Source of the DNA: Bacteriovoracaceae bacterium
GTDB taxonomy: Bacteria; Bdellovibrionota; Bacteriovoracia; Bacteriovoracales; Bacteriovoracaceae
DNA: 55,445 nucleotides
NCBI GenBank assembly: GCA_017858255.1
Contig: JAFMBV010000014.1
Location: forward strand, 1-55,445
Direction: 5' to 3'
Shown here piece by piece: positions 9,025 to 17,101 of the stretch. The notes beneath the pieces are model-generated. The model saw only the letters and a list, made by a program, of their open reading frames with translations, ran no database searches and had not been told where the DNA came from. The first letter of the stretch is position 1. Each line of letters opens with the position of its first letter. Position numbers and translations under genes: made by a program.

Positions 9025-9360
9025 CTACGCTTCCTTCATTTCAACTGTAACGTGACTTGTTCTTTTACGTACTCTAAATGCACGACCCTGAGCTCTCGGC
9101 TGGATCCTTTTTAGAGTAGGTCCTTCGTCAGCGAAAATAGTACTGATAACGAGATTATCAATATCGTATTTTTCAGAATCTGCAGCAATTGCAAGTCCAC
9201 TATTGATAAGCTTAGTAAGCATGATTGCGATTTCTTTTTTTTCAGAAAATCTCAATACTTTTAACGCCTCTGAAGCCCTCTTATTTCTAATTAGGTCACA
9301 AACTTGTCTTACCTTGCGTGGTGCAATACCGACTCTACTGTTTTTTACTAAAATGGCCAT
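9025..9360 (-). CDS. rplV: 50S ribosomal protein L22
   Basis: L22 has a globular part on the 50S surface and a beta-hairpin lining the exit tunnel. The 111-residue product has SRVGIAPRKVRQVCDLIRNKRASEAL and the hairpin/C-terminal text EGPTLKRIQPRAQGRAFRVRKRTSHVTV. The tunnel loop associated with macrolide resistance looks intact, without insertions. It is 30 bp after rpsS. Confidence 0.98.
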   Translation of the reverse strand: MAILVKNSRVGIAPRKVRQVCDLIRNKRASEALKVLRFSEKKEIAIMLTKLINSGLAIAADSEKYDIDNLVISTIFADEGPTLKRIQPRAQGRAFRVRKRTSHVTVEMKEA

Positions 9361-9390
9361 AATGACCCTCTCCTATTAATTCGACTTAAA

Positions 9391-9669
9391 TTACTTTTTC
9401 TTTTTATCTGCACCGTGACCATTAAAGGTACGTGTCAATGCAAACTCACCTAACTTGTGTCCAATCATATTGTCTGTAACATAAACTGGAATAAACTTTT
9501 TCCCGTTATGAACAGCAAATGTTAATCCAATAAACTCAGGTACAATCGTTGAGCGACGTGACCAAGTTTTAATAACTTTATTTGATTTATTACTATCATC
9601 ACTAGCAGCAATTACTTTATTCATGAGCGATGTATCAACAAATGGACCTTTTTTTAATGAACGGGCCAT
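9391..9669 (-). CDS. rpsS: 30S ribosomal protein S19
   Basis: S19 pairs with S13 in the 30S head. The product is 92 residues, with [19 protein letters not shown] at the start, then [32 protein letters not shown] and [13 protein letters not shown], all diagnostic. It is placed 15 bp after rplB and 30 bp before rplV. Confidence 0.98.
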   Translation of the reverse strand: MARSLKKGPFVDTSLMNKVIAASDDSNKSNKVIKTWSRRSTIVPEFIGLTFAVHNGKKFIPVYVTDNMIGHKLGEFALTRTFNGHGADKKKK

Positions 9670-9684
9670 ACTAATTCTCCCTAA

Positions 9685-10509
9685 TTACTTTCTACGCTTA
9701 ACGATGAAGCGGTTAGTTCTCTTGTTATTTCTAGTCTTATAACCTTTAGTTGGCATACCCCAAGGAGACACTGGATGGCGTCCACCAGAAGTTCTCCCCT
9801 CACCACCACCATGCGGATGATCAACAGGGTTCATAGCCACACCTCGTACACTTGGCCTAAAGCCTAATTTACGAGTAGCACCAGCTTTACCTAAGTTTCT
9901 TTTTTCGTGATCTATATTTCCAACCTGGCCAATCGTGGCTCGACAGTTGTCTTTTACACGTCTTAACTCGCCAGAGGGCATTCTAAGAAGAACTTCATTT
10001 CCTTCCTTTGCCATTAACTGGATATAAGCACCTGCTGAACGAGCCATCTGGCCGCCGGCACCTGGATTGATTTCCACATTGTGAATCAGGGTACCAACAG
10101 GAATGTCCTTAAGTAGCTTTGAGTTGCCTACTTTAATATCGGCTTCTGCAGAACTAATTACCTTGTCACCAACCTTCAAGCCTTGTGGAGCCAAGATGTA
10201 AGTCTTAAGCCCATCAGCATATACAATTAAGGCGATATTACAGGTTCTATTTGGGTCATAAGAAATAGCTTCAACAGATGCAGGAATATTTTCCTTATTT
10301 CTCTTAAAGTCGATAATTCTATAACGTCTCTTAACACCACCACCTCTATGTCTAGTGGTAATTCTACCCGCGTTATTACGTCCAGCTTTTGATTTAAGAG
10401 GAGCTATTGCAGATTTGAGGACTTTTGCTTTTTTAGTAAGGTCCGCACTATTTACAACTGCTTTTTCTCTTTGAGATGGAGTGGTTGGTTTAAATTTTTG
10501 AATAGCCAT
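9685..10509 (-). CDS. rplB: 50S ribosomal protein L2
   Basis: L2 is needed for subunit association and the peptidyl-transferase centre. The 274-residue product includes [20 protein letters not shown], the central SH3-like part with [14 protein letters not shown], and the C-terminal [24 protein letters not shown], which carries the conserved His near the active centre. It is 27 bp after rplW. Confidence 0.99.
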   Translation of the reverse strand: MAIQKFKPTTPSQREKAVVNSADLTKKAKVLKSAIAPLKSKAGRNNAGRITTRHRGGGVKRRYRIIDFKRNKENIPASVEAISYDPNRTCNIALIVYADGLKTYILAPQGLKVGDKVISSAEADIKVGNSKLLKDIPVGTLIHNVEINPGAGGQMARSAGAYIQLMAKEGNEVLLRMPSGELRRVKDNCRATIGQVGNIDHEKRNLGKAGATRKLGFRPSVRGVAMNPVDHPHGGGEGRTSGGRHPVSPWGMPTKGYKTRNNKRTNRFIVKRRK

Positions 10510-10536
10510 TTTACTAATTCCTTATCTCAAGCCTAA

Positions 10537-10827
10537 TTAAACGCCCTTAAAAAACTCAATTTTTTGACCTTCAGCTAATTGAACATAAGCTTTCTTGGTC
10601 TTAGATGTTTTTTTAACAGTCTTGCCAGCTCTTTTAATTTTGCCAGGCATGATGCTTGTCTTAATATTAAGAACTTTTACATCGTAAAGAGTTTCAATTG
10701 CGGCTCTTATTTGATTTTTGTTTGCTTTTAAATCAACAACAAAACCATACCTATTAGTTTTTTCACCAATAATAGATGTTTTTTCAGTAATAAGTGGTTT
10801 CTTCAATACTTCTTCTAACTGGGCCAT
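10537..10827 (-). CDS. rplW: 50S ribosomal protein L23
   Basis: L23 is the trigger factor and SRP docking protein at the tunnel exit. The 96-residue product has KKPLITEKTSIIGEKTNRYGFVVDLKANKNQI and LYDVKVLNIKTSIMPGKIKRAG, the L23 core and loop. It starts 2 bp after the rplD stop, so translation is probably coupled. Confidence 0.97.
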   Translation of the reverse strand: MAQLEEVLKKPLITEKTSIIGEKTNRYGFVVDLKANKNQIRAAIETLYDVKVLNIKTSIMPGKIKRAGKTVKKTSKTKKAYVQLAEGQKIEFFKGV

Positions 10828-10829
10828 AG

Positions 10830-11447
10830 TTACACCAATCGATTAAGCAAAGTTTCCAATGCTTGTTTTTCAATTATTAAATTTTCATATTTCACTGCTG
10901 CATAAACACTAAAATGTTCAACAGGTAATGAGGTTGCTCTTTCAATATTCTTAGCGGCTCTTAAAGCAGGATCACTTTTTTCCTGAGTGACCACTAAGGC
11001 AGGCAAAAGACCCTTGTCGTTCAAGGTCTTAAACATTTCCTTAGTTTTGCCATTTGACTCAAACTTATCAACGACAATTAATTTTCCAGCCTGTAGCTTG
11101 TCTGCGATTATTGACTGGATGGCTACTTTAGTTACCTTTTTATTAACTTTTTGATCATAGTCTCTTGGCAATGGGCCAAATACACGTGCACCACCAACCA
11201 TTAAACCTGAACGAATTGTACCCTGACGAGCACGACCAGTACCTTTTTGCTTAAAAGGCTTAGCTCCACCACCGCTTACAAAAGCTCTTGTCTTAGTGGA
11301 ATGCGTCCCTTGTCTTCTACCGGCCAGAGTCGCTTTCACAACTTGATGAACAGCAGGTCCCTTAATATTTTCAGCAGCTAATGCTACAGCTGTAGACATT
11401 TTCCCTGAATCTTCAAATTTTGAGTTAAGAACTGTTATATCAGTCAT
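10830..11447 (-). CDS. rplD: 50S ribosomal protein L4
   Basis: L4 reaches into the exit tunnel, and in E. coli it also attenuates the S10 operon. The product is 205 residues, with RRQGTHSTKTRAFVSGGGAKPFKQKGTGRARQGTIRSG (the tunnel loop) and the C-terminal Rossmann-like part. It lies between rplC (24 bp) and rplW (2 bp). The leader before rpsJ is very short here, so an E. coli-type L4 leader seems absent. Confidence 0.98.
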   Translation of the reverse strand: MTDITVLNSKFEDSGKMSTAVALAAENIKGPAVHQVVKATLAGRRQGTHSTKTRAFVSGGGAKPFKQKGTGRARQGTIRSGLMVGGARVFGPLPRDYDQKVNKKVTKVAIQSIIADKLQAGKLIVVDKFESNGKTKEMFKTLNDKGLLPALVVTQEKSDPALRAAKNIERATSLPVEHFSVYAAVKYENLIIEKQALETLLNRLV

Positions 11448-11471
11448 TTCATTATCCTCTTAACTAAACTG

Positions 11472-12176
11472 TTACTTCTTTACTGCTTTAGAAATCTTTA
11501 CCCAGCTATTTTTACTGCCAGGAACCGAACCTCTAATTAACATATATCCCTTGTCTGCATTTACTTCTACTACTTGAAGATTTTGCGTTGTTTTTATTTC
11601 ACAACCCATGTGACCAGGCATTTTCTTATTTTTCCAAACACGTCCAGGAGTGGCTCTGTTACCGATAGAACCTGTAGTTCTATGGAATTTTGATCCGTGA
11701 GTTTTTGGTCCACCAGCAAAGTTATAACGCTTAATTACACCCTGAAAACCTTTACCCTTTGATTTTCCTGTTACATCAATCATTGTTGTTGCTGGAAACA
11801 TATTTAATGAAACTTCTTTTCCAAGAGCATCATCACTTACGCCCTCAACACGAATCTCAGAAAACTTTGTTAAGCCAGCCTTAATATTAGCTTTCGCTAA
11901 ACGACCCTTAGTTGGCTTGTTAACAAGCTTCTCTCTTTTTGCCTGATAACCAACCTGATAGGCTTCGTATCCGTCATTTTCTTTTGTTTTGATTTGTGTG
12001 ATGAAGTTTGGCTCAAGCTTGATTACTGTAACGGGAACGTGATTACCCTCTTCGTCAAAAATACGAGTCATCCCAGCTTTGATACCATAAAAAGAAGATA
12101 ATTCTACAGCAGCAGCTGTACTTTCATTGGAATTTTTTGCTTCAGTCTCTTCGACTGACTTTGTTTCTTCGGTCAT
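11472..12176 (-). CDS. rplC: 50S ribosomal protein L3 with acidic N-terminal extension
   Basis: L3 is an assembly initiator whose loop reaches the peptidyl-transferase centre. At 234 residues it is longer than usual. The first ~28 residues are rich in Glu, Ser, Thr and Ala, and the canonical L3 start (GIKAGMTRIFDEEGNHVPVTVI) follows. Further signatures are DVTGKSKGKGFQGVIKR and the GPKTHGSKFHRTTGSIG loop. GGAGG stands just before the ATG, so the extension appears to be translated. It is 82 bp downstream of rpsJ, an unusually long gap that contains a hairpin. Confidence 0.98.
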   Translation of the reverse strand: MTEETKSVEETEAKNSNESTAAAVELSSFYGIKAGMTRIFDEEGNHVPVTVIKLEPNFITQIKTKENDGYEAYQVGYQAKREKLVNKPTKGRLAKANIKAGLTKFSEIRVEGVSDDALGKEVSLNMFPATTMIDVTGKSKGKGFQGVIKRYNFAGGPKTHGSKFHRTTGSIGNRATPGRVWKNKKMPGHMGCEIKTTQNLQVVEVNADKGYMLIRGSVPGSKNSWVKISKAVKK

Positions 12177-12188
12177 TCGGCCTCCACA

Positions 12189-12212
12189 GCATCACCCTGA
12201 CTTCAGGGATGC
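12189..12212 (-). other. Hairpin between rpsJ and rplC
   Basis: A near-perfect inverted repeat: CCCTGA/TCAGGG around a 2-nt loop, extended by GCAT/ATGC with a 2-nt bulge. It lies 13-36 bp before the rplC start and just upstream of its GGAGG. No T-run follows, so it is not a terminator. It could set the level of rplC translation or act in operon autoregulation; that is inference. Confidence 0.4.
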
Positions 12213-12258
12213 GTGCATGGGTTAATAATTTATAGCGGGTCTAAACCCAAATCACTCT

Positions 12259-12567
12259 CTAGTACTTAATTTCAACATCAACACCTGAGGACAGGTCAAG
12301 CTTCATTAGGCTGTCAACGGTTTGCTGTGTTGGATCGACGATATCGATCAATCTTTTGTGGGTCCTCATCTCGAATTGTTCACGAGACTTTTTGTTAACG
12401 TGAGGTCCACGAAGAACTGTAAACTTATTTATTTCTGTTGGTAAAGGGATAGGACCAGCAACTCTTGCACCAGTCTCTTTCGCAGTCTGAACAATCTCAT
12501 TCACAGAATTATCTAGTAACTTGTGATCATAGGCTCTTAATTTTATTCGCAATCTAGACGCTTTCAT
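12259..12567 (-). CDS. rpsJ: 30S ribosomal protein S10 (NusE)
   Basis: S10 is a 30S head protein and also the NusE partner of NusB and NusG in antitermination. I start at the ATG at 12567 (102 residues, [16 protein letters not shown]); an in-frame TTG two codons earlier would only add two residues. Conserved text includes [12 protein letters not shown] and [21 protein letters not shown]. It heads the S10 gene set, 25-30 bp below the predicted promoter at 12600-12628. Confidence 0.98.
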   Translation of the reverse strand: MKASRLRIKLRAYDHKLLDNSVNEIVQTAKETGARVAGPIPLPTEINKFTVLRGPHVNKKSREQFEMRTHKRLIDIVDPTQQTVDSLMKLDLSSGVDVEIKY

Positions 12568-12599
12568 TCTCAACCATTCCTAATTTTTTTTGAAGCACA

Positions 12600-12628
12600 C
12601 TTTTAAGGTTTTTGCGGCCCAATGTCAA
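12600..12628 (-). promoter_or_regulatory. Predicted S10-operon promoter
   Basis: On the minus strand a perfect TTGACA (12623-12628) is followed by exactly 17 bp and TAAAAG (12600-12605). The predicted start is near 12593, giving a leader of only ~25 nt before rpsJ. It lies inside the 137-bp gap between tuf and rpsJ. The -35 element lies in the loop of the GGCCGC hairpin at 12613-12660. Confidence 0.6.
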
Positions 12629-12668
12629 ATGCTTTTCATAGCTTTTTGCGCTAGGCCGCATTTTTTTT
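12613..12668 (+). terminator. Terminator-like hairpin read on the plus strand, antisense to the S10 promoter
   Basis: TGCGGCC (12613-12619) pairs with GGCCGCA (12654-12660) and is followed on the plus strand by eight T (12661-12668). The loop is long (34 nt) but contains a smaller AGC/GCT pairing. No plus-strand gene precedes it nearby. On the minus strand the hairpin is not followed by T. It might stop antisense transcription, or serve as a structural element between tuf and rpsJ. Confidence 0.35.
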
Positions 12669-12704
12669 AGGGGCTTTTTAAAATCGCCCCGTAACTATTT
12701 GTAT

Positions 12705-13895
12705 TTACGAGATAATATCTGAAACAGTTCCAGCACCGATAGTACGTCCACCTTCGCGAATCGCGAACTTAAGACCTTTTTCCATCGCTATTGGTTGAAT
12801 CAACTCTACTTCAAATGAAGTGTTGTCTCCTGGCATTACCATCTCAACACCTTCTGGAAGCTTGATCGATCCTGTTACGTCTGTTGTTCTAAAGTAGAAC
12901 TGTGGACGGTAACCCTTAAAGATTGGAGTGTGACGTCCACCTTCATCTTTTGAAAGAATATATACTTCGCCTTTGAAGTGCTTGTGTGGGTTTACTGAAC
13001 CTGGCTTACAAAGTACCTGGCCACGCTCCACATCTTCCCTCTTAGTACCACGAAGTAGAAGACCTACGTTATCCCCTGCCTCTCCACGATCAAGAAGCTT
13101 ACGGAACATCTCAACACCCGTTACTGTCGTCTTTACAGTGTCACGAATACCAACGATCTCTATTTCTTCGTTTATGTTCACAATACCACGCTCAATACGA
13201 CCTGTTACAACCGTACCACGACCTGAAATTGAGAAAACATCTTCTACTGGCATTAAAAATGCCTTATCGATATCACGAGCTGGCTCTGGAATATAGCTAT
13301 CAACCGCTTCCATTAGCTCCGCTACTTTATCTCTACCAATCGCTGCATCTCTATCTTCTACTGCCGCAAGTGCTGATCCCGCGATAATTGGAATATCATC
13401 ACCTGGAAAGTCGTAAGAAGAAAGAAGCTCTCTAATTTCCATTTCAACTAGCTCAAGTAGTTCTTCATCATCTACCTGATCAACCTTGTTCATGAAAACT
13501 ACGATCGCTGGTACACCAACCTGACGAGCAAGAAGAATATGCTCTCTTGTCTGTGGCATTGGACCATCAGCTGCTGAACAAACTAAAATTGCTCCGTCCA
13601 TCTGAGCTGCACCTGTAATCATGTTCTTTACATAATCAGCGTGACCCGGACAATCTACGTGAGCGTAGTGACGGTTTTTTGTTTCATACTCAACGTGAGC
13701 TGAGTTAATTGTAATACCACGTGCCTTCTCTTCTGGAGCCGAGTCGATCTCTGCGTAACCTCTTGCAGATCCACCGTTTAAAGCTGCCATTGTCATTGTG
13801 ATTGCAGCTGTAAGCGTCGTCTTCCCATGATCAACGTGACCAATTGTTCCGATGTTTACGTGGGGTTTACTTCTATCAAATTTTTCCTTAGCCAT
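12705..13895 (-). CDS. tuf: elongation factor Tu, copy 1 (str-operon copy)
   Basis: EF-Tu delivers aminoacyl-tRNA to the ribosome as a GTP complex. The 396-residue product has GHVDHGKT (residues 19-26), DCPGH, NKVD and the domain 2/3 text [13 protein letters not shown] and [12 protein letters not shown]. It lies 15 bp after fusA, as in the classical str operon, with an AGGAG-type ribosome site. The encoded protein is identical to the copy at 32819-34009. DNA identity runs from the ATG to the last two codons, where ATC TCG replaces ATT TCT. Confidence 0.99.
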   Translation of the reverse strand: MAKEKFDRSKPHVNIGTIGHVDHGKTTLTAAITMTMAALNGGSARGYAEIDSAPEEKARGITINSAHVEYETKNRHYAHVDCPGHADYVKNMITGAAQMDGAILVCSAADGPMPQTREHILLARQVGVPAIVVFMNKVDQVDDEELLELVEMEIRELLSSYDFPGDDIPIIAGSALAAVEDRDAAIGRDKVAELMEAVDSYIPEPARDIDKAFLMPVEDVFSISGRGTVVTGRIERGIVNINEEIEIVGIRDTVKTTVTGVEMFRKLLDRGEAGDNVGLLLRGTKREDVERGQVLCKPGSVNPHKHFKGEVYILSKDEGGRHTPIFKGYRPQFYFRTTDVTGSIKLPEGVEMVMPGDNTSFEVELIQPIAMEKGLKFAIREGGRTIGAGTVSDIIS

Positions 13896-13910
13896 AATTA
13901 TCTCCTTAAA

Positions 13911-15992
13911 TTAAATATAAATACCTTTCGATTCTAAAACTTTTTTTGCCAAATCTTTAGCAACAATTTGATACTTTGCAAACTCCATAGAAAAGCTAGC
14001 TCTCCCCTGTGACTTTGACCTTAAGTCTGTCGAGTAGCCAAACAATTCCGCGAGGGGTACTTCAGCATGTATCAGCTCTTTATTTTGCTTTGCCCCCATA
14101 CTGTTGATATGTCCTCTTTTTTGATTAATATCTGAAATCACATCTCCAGTATATTCTGAAGGTGTAATTATTTCTAAATCCATTATGGGTTCCAACAACT
14201 CCAAGTTGGCTTTTCTTATAGCATCCATGAAAGCCTGTGAAGCTGCAATCACGTAAGCAACCTCTGAACTATCATCTTCGTTATATTTAGCCTGAAGAAG
14301 AGTTACTTTTAAATTTATCATTGGATAACCAGCAAGAGCTCCACCTGGCGCAGTATCGCGAATCCCCTTTTCAATAGCTTCAATGTATCCATTAGGTAGT
14401 TGTTTAATGGGAACTTCAGACTCAAATTGAATTGTTCCCTTTCCATCAAAAGGCTCTACTTTTACCTTCGCATGTCCAAACTGAGTTTTACCTGCTTGTT
14501 CCTTATTGAAAAGTGACTCAGCTTCAGAAGAACTAGAAACTGTTTCTCTGTAAGAAACTTGAGGTTTACCTACATTTACGCCAACTTTAAATTCTCGTTT
14601 TAATCTGTCAGCTATAATTTCAAGATGGAGCTCTCCCATCCCATAAATAAGTAGCTGACCAGTTTCCGGGTTATTTTTAAAACTAAAGCTGGGATCTTCA
14701 ATTTTTAACTGGTCTAGAGTGGCCAGAAGTTTTTTCTCATCTGCCGCTGTTTTTGGTTCTATCGCTACGGAAATAACTGACTCTGGAAACTCCATGAGGT
14801 CATAAATTATTGGTTTATGATCCGTACAAAGAGTTTCACCAGTAGTTGTGAACTTCATACCCGACAATGCCACGATATCACCGGCCCTGGCCGTTTCAAG
14901 CTCAGTTCGTTTATCAGCGTGCATTTGCAGGATCTTATTTATACGTTCTTTTTTCTTTTTCAACGGGTTATAAATATTTTGTCCGACCTTAATTTCACCG
15001 CTATAAATTCTCACATAAGTTAAGAGGCCAACAAAAGGGTCTGTTGTAATTTTAAAAGCCAGGCCAGAAAATAATTCATCAGGGTCAGGTTTTCTGACAT
15101 CGATTTTTTCATTATCCTTGCCACTAACTCCTTTAACCTCACCTCTATCGAGAGGAGAGGGGAGATAGTCGCCTATAGCATCAAGTAATGGCTGTACGCC
15201 CTTATTCTTGAAGGCAGAACCACATAGGACCGGAATAAAAAAATCGTTAATAGTTGCTTTTCTTATTATTTCTTTGATTTCGTCGTTGGTTATTTCCAAT
15301 CCGCCTAAATACTTCTCAGCAAATTCGTCACTATAATCAGCCAACGTCTCGATTAATTCTTCTCTTGCTAACTCAGCAGATTCAACCATATCCTCGGGGA
15401 TTTCTTCAATAGAAACAGAAGCGCCAAGGTCTTCACTTTTAAAAGTTATTGCCTTCATTTCTACTAAATCAATAACCCCTGAAAAGGTATCCTCAGCACC
15501 AATAGGAAGCTGTATAGGGCAGGCCACTTTATTAAGCTTGTTCCTAATTTCTTCGACACAATTACTGAAGTCAGCCCCAACACGATCCATTTTATTACAA
15601 AAAGCTAATCGAGGAACATGGTAACGATCCGCCTGGGCCCAAACAGTCTCTGACTGAGGCTCAACACCATGTACAGAATCAAAGACACCAACAGCACCAT
15701 CTAAAACTCTCAACGCTCTCTCCACCTCGATAGTGAAGTCAACATGCCCTGGGGTATCTATTATATTAATTATATTATTCTTCCACTTACAGGTTGTAGC
15801 AGCTGAAGTAATCGTTATACCTCTTTCCTGCTCCTGCACCATCCAGTCCATAGTGGCGGCGCCATCATGGACCTCGCCAATTTTATAATTTTTTCCTGTA
15901 TAAAAAAGGATTCTTTCAGTAGTGGTCGTCTTGCCCGCATCAATATGGGCCATAATTCCAATATTTCGAATGTTCTCTAAATAACTAGACAT
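13911..15992 (-). CDS. fusA: elongation factor G
   Basis: EF-G catalyses translocation. I start at the ATG at 15992 (693 residues, [22 protein letters not shown]), which matches the family start; the frame stays open upstream but there is no family sequence there. The GTPase motifs [17 protein letters not shown] and NKMDRVGAD are all present, and domains II-V follow ([12 protein letters not shown] in domain [23 protein letters not shown] near the end). The C-terminus is followed 15 bp later by tuf. A terminator-like hairpin precedes the gene. Confidence 0.99.
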   Translation of the reverse strand: MSSYLENIRNIGIMAHIDAGKTTTTERILFYTGKNYKIGEVHDGAATMDWMVQEQERGITITSAATTCKWKNNIINIIDTPGHVDFTIEVERALRVLDGAVGVFDSVHGVEPQSETVWAQADRYHVPRLAFCNKMDRVGADFSNCVEEIRNKLNKVACPIQLPIGAEDTFSGVIDLVEMKAITFKSEDLGASVSIEEIPEDMVESAELAREELIETLADYSDEFAEKYLGGLEITNDEIKEIIRKATINDFFIPVLCGSAFKNKGVQPLLDAIGDYLPSPLDRGEVKGVSGKDNEKIDVRKPDPDELFSGLAFKITTDPFVGLLTYVRIYSGEIKVGQNIYNPLKKKKERINKILQMHADKRTELETARAGDIVALSGMKFTTTGETLCTDHKPIIYDLMEFPESVISVAIEPKTAADEKKLLATLDQLKIEDPSFSFKNNPETGQLLIYGMGELHLEIIADRLKREFKVGVNVGKPQVSYRETVSSSSEAESLFNKEQAGKTQFGHAKVKVEPFDGKGTIQFESEVPIKQLPNGYIEAIEKGIRDTAPGGALAGYPMINLKVTLLQAKYNEDDSSEVAYVIAASQAFMDAIRKANLELLEPIMDLEIITPSEYTGDVISDINQKRGHINSMGAKQNKELIHAEVPLAELFGYSTDLRSKSQGRASFSMEFAKYQIVAKDLAKKVLESKGIYI

Positions 15993-16024
15993 GCTTTCTC
16001 TCTTTAGGGAGACATTTAATAAAC

Positions 16025-16066
16025 GTAAAAAAAGGCTTCTCGAGTATAGAACCAAAGAAGCCTTTT
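16025..16066 (-). terminator. Rho-independent terminator/attenuator between rpsG and fusA
   Basis: Read on the minus strand, AAAAGGCTTC and GAAGCCTTTT form a 10-bp stem (16057-16066 with 16030-16039) around a 17-nt loop, followed by a run of T. It lies 25 bp after the rpsG stop and 33 bp before the fusA ATG. Since fusA-tuf lie just below and no separate promoter fits in the remaining 33 bp, it is more likely a partial terminator than a full stop. Confidence 0.65.
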
Positions 16067-16090
16067 AAAAATCTTAGAATTAAATAATTT

Positions 16091-16561
16091 TTACCACTTA
16101 AGGTGAGCAAATGCCTTGTTGGCCTCAGCCATTTTGTAGACATCTTCTCTTTTCTTAACAGATCCACCACGGTTGTTAGCTGCATCGATGAACTCTTCAG
16201 CAAGCTTTTCCGTCATTGTTTTTCCGTTTCTTGATCTTGCGTAGTCACGCAACCAACGAATAGCAAGAGACTGTCTTCTATTTGGACGTACTTCTACTGG
16301 AATTTGGTAAGTAGCACCACCAATACGACGTGACTTTACCTCAACAGCAGGTTTTACGTTTGAAAGAGCTTTTTTGAAAAGTTTCAAAGGCTCTTCACCT
16401 GTTTTTGTTTCTGCGATCTCTAAAGCTCCGTAGAAAATTTTCTCGGCTGTAGATTTTTTTCCACCAAACATAAGAGAGTTGATGAACTTTGTAATTACTA
16501 CATCTTGGTAGCGTGGGTCTGGTAATACCAGACGAGGGACTGCTCTATGCTTACGACTCAT
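16091..16561 (-). CDS. rpsG: 30S ribosomal protein S7
   Basis: S7 nucleates the 30S head and, in E. coli, represses the str operon. I start at the ATG at 16561 (156 residues, [20 protein letters not shown]), the conserved length; the eight extra codons upstream are not family-like. Conserved segments are VNSLM-like [49 protein letters not shown] and AFAHLKW. It is 77 bp after rpsL. Confidence 0.98.
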   Translation of the reverse strand: MSRKHRAVPRLVLPDPRYQDVVITKFINSLMFGGKKSTAEKIFYGALEIAETKTGEEPLKLFKKALSNVKPAVEVKSRRIGGATYQIPVEVRPNRRQSLAIRWLRDYARSRNGKTMTEKLAEEFIDAANNRGGSVKKREDVYKMAEANKAFAHLKW

Positions 16562-16638
16562 ATAAACTCCTTCTTCACCTGACATTTGCCAGATTACTCT
16601 CTAGTGCCCAAGAATCAGACAAAAGAGTACGTTAAAAA

Positions 16639-17013
16639 TTACTTCTTAGGCTTTTTAACACCGTACTTAGAACGACGTTGGTTTCTTTTATCAACACCAG
16701 TAGCATCAAGAGCGCCACGAATTGTGTGATATCGAACACCTGGAAGATCTTTTACCCTTCCGCCTCTAATAAGAACAATCGAGTGTTCTTGAAGATTATG
16801 TCCTTCTCCACCGATATATGAGGTGACCTCAAAACCAGATGTTAAACGAACACGGCAAACCTTTCTCATCGCTGAGTTTGGTTTCTTTGGGGTTGTCGTG
16901 TAAACACGAGTACATACGCCACGTCTTTGAGGACAGGCTTTTAGGGCGGGTGACTTAGTTTTTGTAAACTTGTCTTTACGACCCTTTCTAATCAATTGGT
17001 TAATAGTAGGCAT
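16639..17013 (-). CDS. rpsL: 30S ribosomal protein S12
   Basis: S12 lies at the decoding centre. The 124-residue product starts [13 protein letters not shown] and has [14 protein letters not shown] (Lys43/Lys44 region) and [13 protein letters not shown] (Lys near 88). These are the wild-type residues that, when mutated, give streptomycin resistance in other bacteria, so no resistance allele is visible. It follows rpoC by 88 bp, placing the str genes directly behind rpoBC. Confidence 0.98.
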   Translation of the reverse strand: MPTINQLIRKGRKDKFTKTKSPALKACPQRRGVCTRVYTTTPKKPNSAMRKVCRVRLTSGFEVTSYIGGEGHNLQEHSIVLIRGGRVKDLPGVRYHTIRGALDATGVDKRNQRRSKYGVKKPKK

Positions 17014-17040
17014 CCTACAACTCCTTCCTACGGCTCACTT

Positions 17041-17091
17041 CTACATTAGCTACTAATCTAGCTAGTTGATGTAGCACACCAAACTAGCTAG
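17041..17091 (-). repeat. Alternative hairpins between rpoC and rpsL
   Basis: A perfect 10-bp inverted repeat, CTAGCTAGTT (17058-17067) and AACTAGCTAG (17082-17091), surrounds a 14-nt loop. A second possible stem pairs CTACAT (17041-17046) with ATGTAG (17069-17074), the latter lying in the loop of the first, so the two stems compete. No T-run follows, so it is not a simple terminator. It fills most of the 88-bp rpoC-rpsL gap. Confidence 0.55.
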
Positions 17092-17101
17092 CACAAGTAA
17101 T

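Noticed and set aside
12973-13296. Plus-strand 107-codon frame inside tuf, repeated at 33087-33410
   Set aside because: It is the antisense shadow of the two identical tuf genes; the repetition only mirrors tuf identity.
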